Shown piece by piece: positions 51,401-63,239 of a stretch of 64,000 nt of DNA. The DNA is from Tubiluchus corallicola. Its lineage: Eukaryota > Priapulida > Priapulimorpha > Priapulimorphida > Tubiluchidae. The notes beneath the pieces were generated by a model, which searched no databases, was not told the DNA's origin, and saw nothing but the letters and a program-made list of their open reading frames with translations. Position 1 is the stretch's first letter. The number at the start of each line of letters is the position of its first letter. Location of the stretch: contig JAQGDQ010000334.1 in NCBI GenBank assembly GCA_030141605.1, positions 126,001 to 190,000 of the forward strand, written 5' to 3'. A program made the translations under genes and the position numbers.

Positions 51401-53833
51401 CTCCAGCAAAGCAAAGTATGGGCTCTCCAAGCTTGAGGAGCCCGAGGCATCAGCCTATACTAGTCTATAAAGTAATCCAGCCCTGTGTGTACTGTATGCG
51501 ATGTTATCACTTTAAAATACACTACGTAACAATTTGTCAAGCAGAAAATTATTCTTGAAATATAGTGTTATATTAGCCATTCACACTCTTTTTTCTTCTT
51601 AAACTGCTTTTGTAGAATCAAAAATGGCCCGGGTGGATCGATATTACTTCGCGTAATCTTTGACATTTCCTTTTTACTTCGAGCATTTCCACTACAACTT
51701 CTCTGATAACGGATTTTATTGTTTAACGTTAAATGGCTTAGTCACTGGAGTTCCTCTGAAGTGTAATGTTTGTTCATCACGGTCTTTTAATGTACAAATT
51801 TCATGCTAGAGTGCTTAAAGACGTTTCCATGTTGATGTAACCTAAGTTAATAACTTAGAATGAAACTCTTATGTCAAACTTTTTTGATTTTGTTTGTTTG
51901 TTTCAAGAAAGGAACCCTATGGTTAAAGAACATACAAGTCGTTTAAAAACTAACATCTAGTTCAAAGCCTGTAGCATTTTTTGCTTTCTGATTGTATACA
52001 GATTTTGCAAAGCCATCTATAGAAATAAAATAATTAGTTAACTAGTAGCAGCTCTTCCAGCTGTAACAGACACTTACTCTGCACAAGAGCATCCAACAAT
52101 CCCCAAGCAGTTAAATGGTTGATCTCTGGTTCACTAAGAGGTGTCTCTGGAGGCGTGAGTACTGGTTCTCCTACTGTGTCTGCGGGTACTGTCAACTCCC
52201 GAGGGACACCAGGTGCTCCCGGAACTTTGGGTATGGAACTAGGTGAACTACTACCTGCGTTTTGCGCTGTGGGAAGATAAAAACCATGGCTGTCTAAACT
52301 TGCTTGCAATGGAATTTTATAACCATTATTGTGCCTAAAAGCGTCTCCTAACTGGAGAATGTTTGCTTTGGGTGTTTCTTGTTGAACGTTTTTCAGGGTT
52401 GATAGATAACCCTCAGCAGTAGAAGATAGTGGGCGTGAATCGCTGCTGGCTTTGTGAGTTGCTGTGACAGAGGAACTAACTTGACGCGGTTGATAACTAT
52501 TAGAAGTTGACTGATGAGGCGGCTGAATGAAACTAGATGGTTGAAGTTGTTGAGGTACAATACCTTGATCAGACAGAGATTGCTGAGGAATGTTTCCTGG
52601 TGACTGTCTGATTGGAGAATTAGCGGGAGGGTAGATGTATGGAGCAGGTTTTACACGTGCGTACTGTGTCCCGTAAGCAAGATTATGGTTAGGTGCTGCG
52701 TTTGATTGAGGCACCAACTGCACATATTGTACTGGACGTGCTCTTGCTCGTGCCCTGGAGGGTATATACTGTGAACGTCCTCCATATGTAGTGACTTGTG
52801 GAGTAAACTGTGCTCCATTGTTACCCTGTACGAGAACTTGCGGTGCACCCGATGTCAGAATTCGTTGTTGGTATTGTCTACCTTCATTTTGAAGCTTTTC
52901 ATATCGATTAAGACTGGGATCTGGAATCTTGCTCTGAAGATCGTTGATAGTCAAGTTTGCACCTCTTGTCATAGTCTGAAAATCGGAGAGTGTTGGATGA
53001 GTAGCTTGCAGGAGCTGAGCAGGAGAAAGTTGATATTTAGAAGCGGTTTCTTCGCTCAGTAATGGACTTGGATTTCTGACGAAGTTTACATTGTACGGAA
53101 TTCGATTTGTACCGCTGAATAATCCTTGATTTGTGTGACCAGGAAGCTGGGGGAACCCACTATAGCCGGTATTTTGTTGATAAGCATTTGATCTATAGCT
53201 TCCCTCGTTGAAAGCCCCTAAACCTGGCTGATTTTGAGCGTATGCATTACCTGTGTACGTGAAGGGTTGACCGCTTTGTATTGCATATTGCCCATTCTGA
53301 AAAACATAACTAAAGTAAAGCCACAAGATATGCATCATACAGTTTTTGGCACAGGTACAGGATTAATGTATGCTAAATTTCCTCACACTGAAAGAATAGA
53401 TAGTCGCTTTTTAATGTGCCCCAAGTATTTTAAAATTAATATCATAGAAAATGGTTATACGACTTTTAATGAGTCGTCAAAGTATAAAGAATCTTCTCAA
53501 ATAATCTACAAGACAGTTCTGGGTAAAATAAGAAAAACTGCAGTTGGAATTGTTGTACTGTTTTAGTTTATACCGAACAGCTATCAGGAAAAATGTTTCA
53601 TCTCGGCAAATTACTATAATACCGGCGCAATAATTTTTTAATATACCAGTAGGTAAATATTACGAAAAATCGTCTTGTATTTTGCCGACCTAGCGCAAAT
53701 AAAATAGTAGCCTATATTTTTATTCATTTTATTTACGCGATTGAACTTATAGTTTATCATAAAAATAGATAAAATATTTACTTACCGCAAATGTAAGCAG
53801 AAACATTAAGGTTAAAAACCATAATATCAACAT
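39455..53833 (-). CDS. Secreted protein: Pro/Gln/Ser-rich region, ZP-N-like domain, three EB-like modules
   Basis: Nine exons: 53786-53833, 52078-53296, 50952-51151, 48871-49010, 48147-48235, 45912-46133, 45223-45354, 41229-41324, 39455-39570. All junctions are GT-AG and in phase; the sum is 2262 nt (753 aa). Residues 1-16 are a signal peptide (MLILWFLTLMFLLTFA) on their own exon. Residues 17-422 are low-complexity, rich in Q, P, S, N and Y. Residues 424-527 fit a ZP-N fold: C428, C432, C463, C482, C519, with YGC and the YENSLVVQV strand. A ZP-C half is not visible. Exon 6 (567-639) has no recognised domain. Exons 7-9 each hold a small cysteine-rich module (641-683, 685-715, 717-752; C-x5-C-x(5-9)-C spacing), EB/EGF-like. 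It ends in TAA with no membrane anchor. Probably an extracellular matrix, cuticle or coat component; that role is inference. Confidence 0.85.
40420..40923. mobile_element. hAT-like MITE with CAGAGGCGTAGC ends
   Basis: The first 15 bases CAGAGGCGTAGCAAG match the inverted last 15 at 14 positions. No coding capacity. Flanking 8-mers (AATAGAGC and AACAGCGG) agree at only five positions, so the target duplication is uncertain. It lies in the last intron of the ZP/EB gene. Confidence 0.8.
42475..43030 (-). mobile_element. LINE fragment, C-terminal end and (ACTT)n tail
   Basis: On the minus strand 42925-42750 reads NALDQIVKSASKIIGIEQQ and LYETRVAKRAQVI; after a one-base frameshift it continues SGRRFRSINTKTTRILNSF and PVAIRIINST. 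This 'L--IV--ASKI-G--Q ... SGRRFR ... TTR--NSF-P-AI' block is the usual C-terminal end of many LINE polyproteins. It is followed by a 3' UTR and an (ACTT)n tail at 42475-42506. Confidence 0.75.
43508..43605. repeat. 48-base tandem duplication
   Basis: Two copies of a segment with GTGTAAAGGGAATTTTACAA and AATGTATTG, diverged at several bases. Confidence 0.75.
43855..44292. mobile_element. MITE with GGCCATCCACATATAA ends
   Basis: GAGGCCATCCACATATAA at the left end matches the inverted right end (TTATATGTGGATGGCCCC) over 18 bases with one mismatch. It contains a 98-codon frame with no recognised motif. The superfamily is not assigned. Confidence 0.8.
44500..44923. mobile_element. piggyBac-like MITE
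   Basis: A 416-base element (44504-44919) with TTAA on both sides (44500-44503, 44920-44923). The ends are CCCTTTCATACCC and, inverted, CCCTTTCAGTCCC. TTAA targets and CCCTTT-type ends are typical of piggyBac. Inside are a palindrome GTATCCCGTGGGATAC at about 44520 and a partial repeat CCCGTGGGATACAG at about 44778. No transposase. Confidence 0.9.
47500..47745. repeat. Minisatellite with 23/24-base half-units and a 47-base higher-order unit
   Basis: Alternating CTCAGGGTATGAGTTACAGC and CTCAGGGTGAGAGGTTACAG half-units give three near-identical 47-base units at about 47590-47730. Older degenerate half-units precede them from 47500. It lies in intron 5 of the ZP/EB gene. Confidence 0.9.
48497..48770 (-). 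mobile_element. tRNA-derived SINE with perfect B box
   Basis: On the minus strand GGATCGAGTCC (48561-48571) is a full pol III B box in a tRNA-like context (GAAGGTCTTGG before it, CCGCAGAGCGG after), with a degenerate A-box region upstream. About 50 bases at 48497 recur, diverged, at 48716. It is not a tRNA gene: no acceptor stem closes. Intron 4 of the ZP/EB gene. Confidence 0.6.
49501..49790. mobile_element. MITE with CATAGGCGTACG ends
   Basis: CATAGGCGTACG at the left end and CGTACGACTATG at the right end are inverted repeats with one mismatch. The interior has a G run (about 49526), TTTTTCGGAC motifs in both halves and no coding capacity. Intron 3 of the ZP/EB gene. Confidence 0.75.
51196..51485. 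mobile_element. hAT-like MITE, copy D
   Basis: Ends CAAGGCTGGATTA and TAATCCAGCCCTG are inverted repeats (12 of 13). Flanking 8-mers TCTGTACT (51188-51195) and TGTGTACT (51486-51493) match at seven positions, a hAT-size duplication. The interior matches copy C. Intron 2 of the ZP/EB gene. Confidence 0.9.
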
Positions 53834-56670
53834 CGTGTCACTTCCGGCTACCAATGATAACTTCTTGAAGAACTCTCACTGTGTGAATAGAATGTTTTGT
53901 TAACTATGGATCACGCAACCTCAGGCGTTCGCGTTACAAAGTTAATGTCAGCGTTACCCGTTAGTGTGGTCATGTCGGATTGCCGAAGCATGAAGTTTGT
54001 TCACTAACTGCTCATGAATTGTGTATCGAAAAGAATAATGAATCTACTGCAGTTAGTTCTAAAATTTATTGATCACGTGATTCTGTTTCCACTGACCATG
54101 TAGTAATCATCGAAGATGGCCTAATTGTATAGACGTGTTTATTGTGAAAAAGTTCAATAAGAAAATGCGTTACAACGAAGCAACACAAACGCTGTTTTAT
54201 AACGCACAAAACTTTGACTTAACAAAATCTCTTCACTCAAAGGTTGTTTATCAGGCATTATTATCTGCTGTTGTTTCTGTCTCATCTAAAGCTAAATTAG
54301 ATACTATAGTGACAAACAAATACATATATCGTGAAACTGTCATACTTTTTGCAAAAAAGCTCGGCGTTATTTTTGCTTGTGATAAAGTTTTTTTTATTTT
54401 TAAGTAATGAAAAGTGATTAGGGAACTGATTATGCGATAAGGGAAGAAGTTATTGGAGGAGCAAAGTTTTCAGTTAACTGAAAATACATACGGAATTTTG
54501 CGATAACTAAACATATACTTTGTTGGTGGCTAAATGGCAAGAGAAATTAAGACAATTTATATATCTGTATATATAAGTTGATTTAAATTAAGACACGATT
54601 AAAATGAGTGCACAATTTCTTTTACTGCCTCATATAACGTTATCCAATTATTTTAAGTCATAGTACTCACGCTAGTCTACATTATGCTGTGCAATAATCC
54701 ACATTCGCCGCGGATAATGGGAAATTAGACTGATGTTACTGAGGCCCTGTTTTGCTTCTTTGTATTTTGCTTTTTGCGCAGTTTTTGCACCTAGATTGTG
54801 TTACATTAAAACAGCTAATAATTAGTTTCATTTTATTAGATATAATCGCCCTTTGGTAAAAATTGGTAGAAATTATTGTCTGTACAATTTTCAAGATGTC
54901 GCGCTGCTTACTAAGCTTTTCTACCCTTGTTTAAGGCGATCTGTACCTAGAAAAGTACTGAGAATGCAAACTTTGTTAAACCATTTATAGTACAAAAAAG
55001 GTTGTTCTCAATGTAGTTTATGTTTTCAGCCACTATTTTTCTGTTTATATGTGAATTTGAATTGCTCTGTTCATGTATAATTGCTTCCGCAAAGGTCTGC
55101 ATTTAGTTTGTTAAATGAGAAACTTTTGCTCACTTGAACTAGCAAGAATATCCTGAACCACAACACCATACTGATAATTTGTTACAATTCAACGACCTTT
55201 CGTTTATGTATACCGTGTTTTCCTCTCCTCCATATTTCCATATTTGCTGATTACATCCTGGAAAACACCCACTTGGGAAGGCCCAGGAATAATACCTATA
55301 CCTACTACTAAGCAAGATTTATCTATGGCACGCCGATCAAATCCCGTTGGGCTCATTTATAACAGTATACGTAACATGAATGGGAAGCCGTGTAATTTTA
55401 CTACATTTGTTTCATCACTAGCAGAAGTCTCAGATGATTTACGAGCTGGCTGTGACCTGATATGAATGCGTTTAAAATTCAGACAACGACCTACCGATAG
55501 GATCAGCAGTCTTCAGTACTGTGAATTAAACTTTGCTCGTTATATGATACACTTTAAGTTATTAGACCTAGTTCGAGCGAGAGTATGATGCTAGTAATGG
55601 TTGTGCCTGTGGTGATATTCATAGTGACAGGGGTGACAGTGGTGATAGTGATGATAAGGATGATGTTGACGACGATGGTGGCGACGGTGGATGCAGAAGT
55701 CAGCAGTTGCTGAAGTCGATTATGCTGCACTATCAATAACCACAAAAAGCTAAGCACGTTAAATCATAGTTGTGATGCAGTGAGATTATTATTTTTTATG
55801 TAGATTTGGGCACAGGCCAAGATGGAATCCAGCACTCAACGGCAAACTTTACGCAATGAGGATATTATGGCAAGACTACAGGCTGGTTCATCATCGAAGA
55901 TGCCCTTCTAAAATGAGTCACTGAACTGGCGGGTGTCTAAGCCATGTTCGGATGTGTATGCACAGTTATTATGGTTATATAGTTTCATAGTTATATAGTT
56001 ATTCATAGTTATTATGTCAATACTATCTCCCTTTAGTATAAAGGTTTTTTTCGAAATAAAATCCATGTCATTTGTTCATTGCTCAACAGTTCAGAAGTTA
56101 TTCTTGAATCTGTGGAATCGTTTCCTTCATTTGCAAATACGTTTATCGTCTGTATTTCAGCGAACCTTCTTGTAGTTTTTAATGTTCGCACCTATTTTTT
56201 GCATATAGAGGCACCTAATGGTTGCTATCGGTTCTGCAAACGATATTCCCAGGCTGACAGACTTTGGCCTCTAAGCAATGTGTTAAAGGTATTTAATAGT
56301 AGACGTCGAATATGGATAAGCTGTCAGAAAGTGGAGATCTCTAGTAAACCTTTAATAAGCGTCAGATATTGCAGAAATTTTAAGGTCAAACTTTCAGCCT
56401 ACTAACTATTCTCACACATGACATTGAATTTCCTTTAAAAGTGTCACTTGGGAGGTATGTTTAATTTTGCTTTTCAAAAATGCAAATTTAATGAGATGTG
56501 ACGTGTAACATGACAACCATCAACTGTATCAACAAAGCAGTCGCGTAATAAGTGGAAAATTGTTGTTAAAAATCGATAGCAATGTTTTTTAACCATTTTT
56601 AATTCTCAACATACAGTTATTTCTCGAGTGCCAGACGTGGAGCAACAATATAGCGTTTCATTCAGCTTAA
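53834..56670. other. Region upstream of the ZP/EB gene, no recognised gene
   Basis: Contains the presumed promoter of the ZP/EB gene (no TATA box placed) and a 90-codon plus-strand frame at 54135-54407 with no recognised motif. At 55580-55690 there is a degenerate TGGTGA/GATGATG-type tract. Nothing else is supported. Confidence 0.4.
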
Positions 56671-56696
56671 ACTAATAATAATAATAATGATGATGT

Positions 56697-56739
<43 letters not shown>

Positions 56740-57010
56740 AATAATAATAATAATAATAATAAAAATAATAATCTCTATATAAAGTCGGCTTTAAATGCAA
56801 CAGACAATACAAGCCTGGCACGACGTTTTTATCATCGACCGTAAATAACAAACTACACCAACATAAAAGAGATTATTATTACCGCACTTCTATCCTAAAT
56901 ACAACGCGCAAGGCAGGGCAGCAGCAGGTACCATTTTTAAAGTCTTTGTTATCACCCGGCCGCAGTATCGAACTCATGAACTCTCAGAGAGAAAGCAGAT
57001 GCGTTTTTAC
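56671..57010 (-). mobile_element. tRNA-derived SINE, copy 2, with expanded trinucleotide tail
   Basis: On the minus strand GAGTTCGATAC (56965-56975) is a good B box. The body then follows copy 1: GCGGCCGGGT, CTTTAAAAATGGTACCTGCT, TGCCCTG, GTTATTTACGGTCG and GAGATTATTAT. The tail has grown into a (ATT)n/(ATC)n microsatellite at 56671-56770. Orientation is opposite to copy 1. Confidence 0.8.
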
Positions 57011-57234
57011 TTTGATTACACTATCTGGTTGTCAAAGGGCACATACTAGTTGCTATCAGTTTTGCAAACGAGATTTCCAGGCTGACAGTAGACTTAATTC
57101 AATAGAACAGAACTGGTCCCTAAACTGCTCATCAAAATGTCCGTTTTGATGATAAGTTTAATGAGCTGACAAAGTGCCAGAATGAAACCCACTGCCTTTG
57201 TGAAGGCGCTCGTGTCAACAACTGATTTGATGAC

Positions 57235-57480
57235 TCGCGCGGATCACAACAATGTAGCAGAGGCTTGTATAGCCGAATCGCAATGACAAGCCAAGGATAC
57301 ACAAGAATTTCGTCGGTCCGAACTGATTGTGGTCGTTAGTCGACAACTGAGCAAGTCAACAACAGTCATCAGCAAGAACACGTTTATAGAAAACAGTAAG
57401 AAAATATTGGCCATAATGTAGAGAAGAAAAATCAATAGATTCAGGATGGACCCTTGTGGTGCAGCCTCCTGCACCTAAGA
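57235..57480 (-). mobile_element. LINE reverse transcriptase fragment
   Basis: The minus-strand frame starts VQEAAPQGSILNLLIFLLYI, the RT region with the PQG motif; in another frame LADDC follows, the decayed catalytic F/YADD box. Only about 80 codons are left, frameshifted. Confidence 0.7.
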
Positions 57481-58716
57481 AGGAATGGTCCTAGGGAGCA
57501 TTCGTGTGGTTACTCCACGATATATATGCAGCATTCCATTAAAACCGTTTCTGTGCTTTTTTCAAGTCGAAAGGAGCTTAGAAATTTTGCGCAAAAACCA
57601 AAACCAACGGACAGTCAGTACGTCGTTGCCGCCTAGCAACAGGCAAATTTTCAGAACATACAAAACTAAAAAATAAATTTGCCTTTGAAAACAAGTAAAT
57701 GCATTAATTGACACGTCACATACTGTACAAAGCGTGCACAGATAAATGAAGTTATTGACAAACTTTGCAGAATTTATTTTTTCCCATTCACAAAAAATTA
57801 TACAGAGTGAAATACTGAATTCTTTTTCTTTTATGGTCTACATATCGTATTAAAACTGCAAATTTACACGTCTAACAATGGGATCAATCCAAAACAAACA
57901 AACTTAGTTTATGAATCTCATTTCCACTTCTGAATTTTCACTTTATGCATGCAACAAAACACGGTCTGTGACCTTATTGTACTGTTTTAAGCAAACTGCC
58001 AAACGCGTTTGCTAAAGCGCAGTGCACTGACAATTTATCCAATGCGAATCCGTCAGTTGCTGGTAACGTTCATGCAAACAAAACAATCAAAAATAAAAAT
58101 TTGTTATACTTAATATTGTTTCTATTATATAAACTACTAGAAATATGTGCAATAAGTCTGAAGCGGTATAATAGCGTTTAAAAAATTAATAAAGTAGACA
58201 TTAATTTTCATAAGGTAAAAGTTCAGTTAAACCTTAAGCGTATTAGGACAGTCGCTAAAACTCTGAGTAATGCTGTACCGAATTTGTCAAACTATTGCAT
58301 TAAAATGATTTAAACATGCATCAGATTGCTCTTGAACAACGATTAAACTTAGCATAGATGAACGCCACGTTAACAAGATATCTTGAACCTCATACGAAAT
58401 GCTAAGAATTTTTCATCAGTGGTTTCATTCTTTGTTCTTTTTTGTATAGGTAAAGCCGTGTAATAACTAAAATTTAAAGGCATAAATTAATAGTTTTTTT
58501 GCTGTTAACTCAAAATAATCTTTATACGACGATACAAATTTAAAATTTAAGTACAATCAACAAAATGTGCTTCACATGTTCGACATAATACTCTAATATT
58601 AAATACTACGAGATCATTTATCATATACACATAAGTACCCATTATCACACCTGTTTATAGTTCGTAGTAATTTCTGTATAATGGTAACGGAAACGGCAAT
58701 ATTTCTACAGAGTAGT

Positions 58717-61700
58717 TTAGTTTCTGTACAAGAATCCAGTTTCTACGAGTTTATCTAAGAAAAACTTTACGTCTCCGATTGCTGATTCTTTGATTCCCAT
58801 GTCTCTTAACATCTCCAAGTTTCCCTCTTCAACAGCAGAAAGTACATTGCGCATGTGATCTACGTCTGACGTCAGCAAATGAAGCACTCGTCCAAAATCA
58901 TCAACCGTTTTACTCTCTGAAATCATAAAAAGTGCGAATTTTGTCGTAAACGTTAAACTGTTCTGCTTTTACAAACAGTTGAGTGTGTAATTATCTGATT
59001 ACAAGCCAGCCTACATGTCCAAAGAAAATCTTTGTTAAATCATTGTGGATTTTCTTAGAAACATTTTATCACATTTCAAACTGTTAAATTTAGTATTGTC
59101 TGGGCGGGGACTGGCATTGGTCCTGTGTAGATTTGAGTTCCTTTCTCAGGCGGGCCTGGTTGGATTTTGTGCAAAGTATTTTGTTTCCCTAAAGCTAATT
59201 TTCCAAAAGTTAGCAGTTTGTAATGCAACCACAAATCAGTGCATCTTGGTTATTTATTCAACATCTTTATCGCTCAACATTATCGCTCCTTCAGGACCGC
59301 ACCATTCAAAAGAGGCGTTATAAGACCCTATGATTTTCGGCTATTGTATGAGCACAGACATAACTAAATGATCACAAATTAGGTATCGTTCCATACGAGA
59401 GAATCTAGGCTATCCAATCATGTTATTTATTTAAATATTTATAAGTGATTTAATTGGATAAAATTAATAAAAACACGCCCTGTTCAGGCACTCCAACTTA
59501 GCCCATTGAGTAGTTTAGTCTGGTGTACACTTGCATGATCGTATACACTATTTTATTGATCGTCTGCGTGCTAGTTGCTACAGCCCTATGGAGATTGGAG
59601 AAACGTCTGCTGTACAGAATTCCAGGAAAAGCCAACCGATCAGCCAAGGAGATATTAAGGCCGTCTTATCTTAAAACAGGAATTTCTCCTTAAAGTAGAG
59701 TAGACTTGAGCCTAAAGTGTATCAAAGTGTTGTGCCTGGCTAGTTGAAATTTTCTACATTAGCTGATTTCACACAAGTGATACTATACTTTGGTACAGTG
59801 CAAGCACTGCAGTTACTGAAAACTTTTTTCAATTTTTTCGGCAAAAATCGACTTTTAATTTGCCTAAAGTAAGCAAATGTATTTCAATTATAATTTTGCA
59901 TGAAAATCCATTGTGTGAGGAGTAGAAGCCTGTAAAAATCGTCAAATGTTATACAGCGTAATTGCTGCTTAGTGAGAGCAGTTTTTAACGAACCCATGCA
60001 AAATGCAGCAAACGTTATAGTCCTAAAGGAGTTAAGGCTGCTACAAAGTAGTATCGTCAGGTGTGATTATATAGCCTTAATCATTCTAATCTGCTTACAG
60101 GCAAGAACAAGAGACGAACAAAACGTGTTAATATTGTTGGCACAACATGTGACATTTTCGAAAAGAATTGCCCAAGAGACTGTAAAGAAATCTCTCTTAA
60201 CTACATTTAGAACAACTTATTGATTAGCTTTGTTATTATGCATATTAAGCAAACTTTGTTAATTATGATCTTCTGTCCAACAGGTTTTTCCATATTAGTA
60301 ATTATACGCCAATGAAGAGAAATGTAATTAAATGGCAGCCTAGTTTCTAAAGCTCACCACAGTAAACAAAATTAGTTCGCAAATCATATGTTTTAATTAC
60401 ACAGTTACACTTGTACAAAGACTACTTGGAAAGCACTAGCTCATTCTTTCTGCTAACAGCCGTCGCGGTTTTTAATAAAGAAATTTTTTATTGTCGTTCA
60501 TGTAACTGGATTGCAATGCTGTATTCAGTTGTTGTGGTATAACTATTTTTTTAGTTTGATTTGCATATATTTGTTCTATATAAGATGTTTTTTTGGTCTG
60601 TTAATTTATCAAGCAGCAACAATATCTTTTCTTTACATCGATTATTTCTCGAGGAAGTGAAACGCATCTTGTCAAATCAATTGCACGAAATTCTATGCAG
60701 AAATATGAGAACTAAAATGTTATGACGAAATGCTATTACGCCGGTTTAAAATGACCAACAGAATTTTACTGTCTGTAGTGAGAGAAGACTATAGGAAAAA
60801 TATAGAGAAGACTATTTTATGTCACAATGAAACAACTTCTAGCAGACTTGGGACTTAAGAAATTCTGTGACGCCTTAAGCGGTTTGCTTTAAGTACGTAT
60901 ATAAATATATAATCATTCAAAAAAGTTCCCCAAAATAAACTCGCTGCCTTTTTTTCTAGTAGAGACAGTTGTAAAGAAACCGTCATGTAGCCCTGTTCCT
61001 TCTCTTCCAAAGAGCTGTAAATTTCCATTCAAGACCTCACCAAGCGCCGCTAGGACGTTTTTCCTACACAGTTTTCCTCTAGGAATGGCGAGTAAAAAAT
61101 ATCCAAAATTAGCCACTTTTTGCACATTGCGTGAAGGCCATATAAAAAACGTCCTGACGGCGCTTGGTGGGGTCTTGAAAGGAAATTTATAGCTCTTTGG
61201 AAAGAGAAGAACCCTGACTGAGCCTCTCTTACACACTGCCAGGAATCCAGGATAGAGGTTTACGAGTTAATTTGAGGGAACATTTTTACTGTTATAGTCT
61301 ATATATAGTGTAGCGGGTCGCAGAATCAAACCGTCACGGGCTTTGTGAAAATGTAGTGTATTGAATGTAAAATTGCCTGGGCCAATCAGAGCTCAATTTT
61401 TAGGCCACTTTTCTCGAGCGTATAACCTGTTCTCGTACATTCGAGAGCAGTGTGTTCTCGGCCATGTTCGGCTTCGGTTTCATTTTGTTTTTCTCTTCTT
61501 GTTTGCTGTTATTAAGTCAGTCGTGATTCAGTAATTTTTGGTTTAACCCATTGGTTTGCATTTCTACTCAACGCGTAAGTGTCAGCTATAAACTGTTGTT
61601 AAGTGTTTCATTTTACTGTTTTTCTTTCTCTTCTTTTTATAATTTTAGTTAACTATGTATCCTCGCTATCATAGACGGCATCACCATATATAGGCTATTA

Positions 61701-62872
61701 TCAGATTGGTTTATGCAGGAGAGCAGGTTGCTGTCGTCATCTTCATTAAAATTTCAGTTTTATTGAGTAGTCACTTATTACAAAGCCTTCATAAAATATT
61801 AATGCCCCCAACATCGAGGAAAAATTGCTAATAGCCGTGCTAAGTAGCCTTTCTCTGTAAGATCTTTGGTAAGAACTCTGAAACATCTATAAGATAAAAC
61901 AAAACGACATTTTTTGTGAAACCCGCGTGTAGTATAGATGAAACAAGTCTTATTCAGTTTTGCTATAGACATGTCCCACATATCGAGTAATTCTTGCTTC
62001 ACTGGACACTCAACTGAACATCGTTAATTAATTATTGAAGACACAATATTGAGACGTCTTTTGTTCTGGCGCGAAATGTGTTCCAAATGGATGAATCAAC
62101 ATGGCGTCTTGAGCGAAATTATTTATACCTAGGACTTGTATGGCGCTGATTGAATGACGTGGTAGTTGTCTTTGAGTAGTGTGGAACATATGTTGATAAT
62201 CATGCTAATCAAAAGTATATCATAAGCAAACCGAATCCTGGAAATTGGTATTCAGATATTGTCTATGAACCTTACATTACGTTTACAATGAAAGCCACTA
62301 CGAAAAAATAATAAAACAGGTTAATAATAAAATAATAAAACATAATAAAAATTCAATGACTGTTATTGATGTTTTTGTAACACTTGTCTGGTTTTAAAGT
62401 TCAGTCATTGCGATTATTTCAAAATGGCAAACCACTCTGAATGTCCAGCCTGTTCAGTGCATTGAATCCGGGTTATACGATGTTTATTTACTGATTATAA
62501 GCTGATCAACATTTCCGGCGAAAGGATGCTACGTAACGAAGCCATCACAAATACCCGGATGTATGTATGCTTCAAATAATTTCTGCGCTGAGTTTTGTGA
62601 ACCTGCTAAATAAAAAGTTTAACGGGCGGGGGACGTCAGTATATGTACTTGGATTTATCGCGCTAGATTGAAAAACTATTCCGATGTAGTGCTACCATTA
62701 CACTTGTGATAATTCTTACCTGAAAGCGCGATGGCAACCTTTTCAAGGCCACCAACGGGTTCCAAGGCTGCCAGTGCTTTTTCTCCAAACAGTTTTCCCA
62801 GGAATTCGATACCATTTTGCTGTATAAGATGTTTGAGAAACGCCACAATTTCATCTACTGGGGGTCGTACAG
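58717..62872 (-). CDS. Unrecognised protein, last two exons (gene continues off the right edge)
   Basis: Exons 62720-62872 and 58717-58916 have good acceptors (TTTTCAG, TGATTTCAG), one GTAAGA donor, a single open frame each and matching phase (phase 1 across the 3.8 kb intron). The joined C-terminal 116 or so residues are helical and acidic: FLKHLIQQNGIEFLGKLFG, LEPVGGLEKVAIAL, then VDDFGRVLHLLTSDVDHM, and the end FLDKLVETGFLYRN before TAA. There is no cysteine, signal or membrane segment in this part. I do not recognise a family. The upstream exon must enter with one base of a codon; it was not found up to 64000. Confidence 0.65.
60992..61214. repeat. Foldback repeat with 70-base arms
   Basis: 60995-61062 and 61145-61212 are inverted copies (about 60 of 68 bases match, for example CACCAAGCGCCG against CGGCGCTTGGTG) around an 82-base loop. 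It is probably a small MITE. The long minus-strand frame across it is a by-product. It lies in the intron of the unrecognised gene. Confidence 0.85.
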
Positions 62873-63239
62873 CTGAAAAGATACACGCAGTTGCATATTA
62901 TCACTATTGACGCCAGCATATAGCAAAAACAAATCACCTACATTGTTAAGAGAAAAGACAGTAAAAGTCGTAAATTTAATCGTAGTAATCAAGCTTCCAA
63001 TCCAAAATCTTGTGTGAAACACATGTACGTTTTACATTTGTGAGTAGTATGGCTCACGCGAGAGAACAATATGTTTCATCCTCTTAAGTTCTTAACAACA
63101 CCCAAAATTAAAAAGTTTACGTTTAAAATGCAAAATTTTCATTGATTCGCATATGCAATTCAAACGTTAAATTGAAAGCTAATTATTCATTGATTCCAAT
63201 AATTTTTTGCACTTTTGAAAGTTCATTTTAATGGGACGT

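Noticed and set aside
54135-54407. 90-codon plus-strand frame upstream of the ZP/EB gene
   Set aside because: No motif recognised; could be a small exon, but nothing supports it.
60913-61236. 107-codon minus-strand frame
   Set aside because: It spans both arms of the foldback repeat and ends within it, so it is most likely a by-product.
61309-61650. GC-richer stretch with a CCAAT box (GGCCAATCAG) and a GTAAGTG donor, as in a promoter plus first exon or a solo LTR
   Set aside because: No coding exon follows on the plus strand and no matching second LTR was found.
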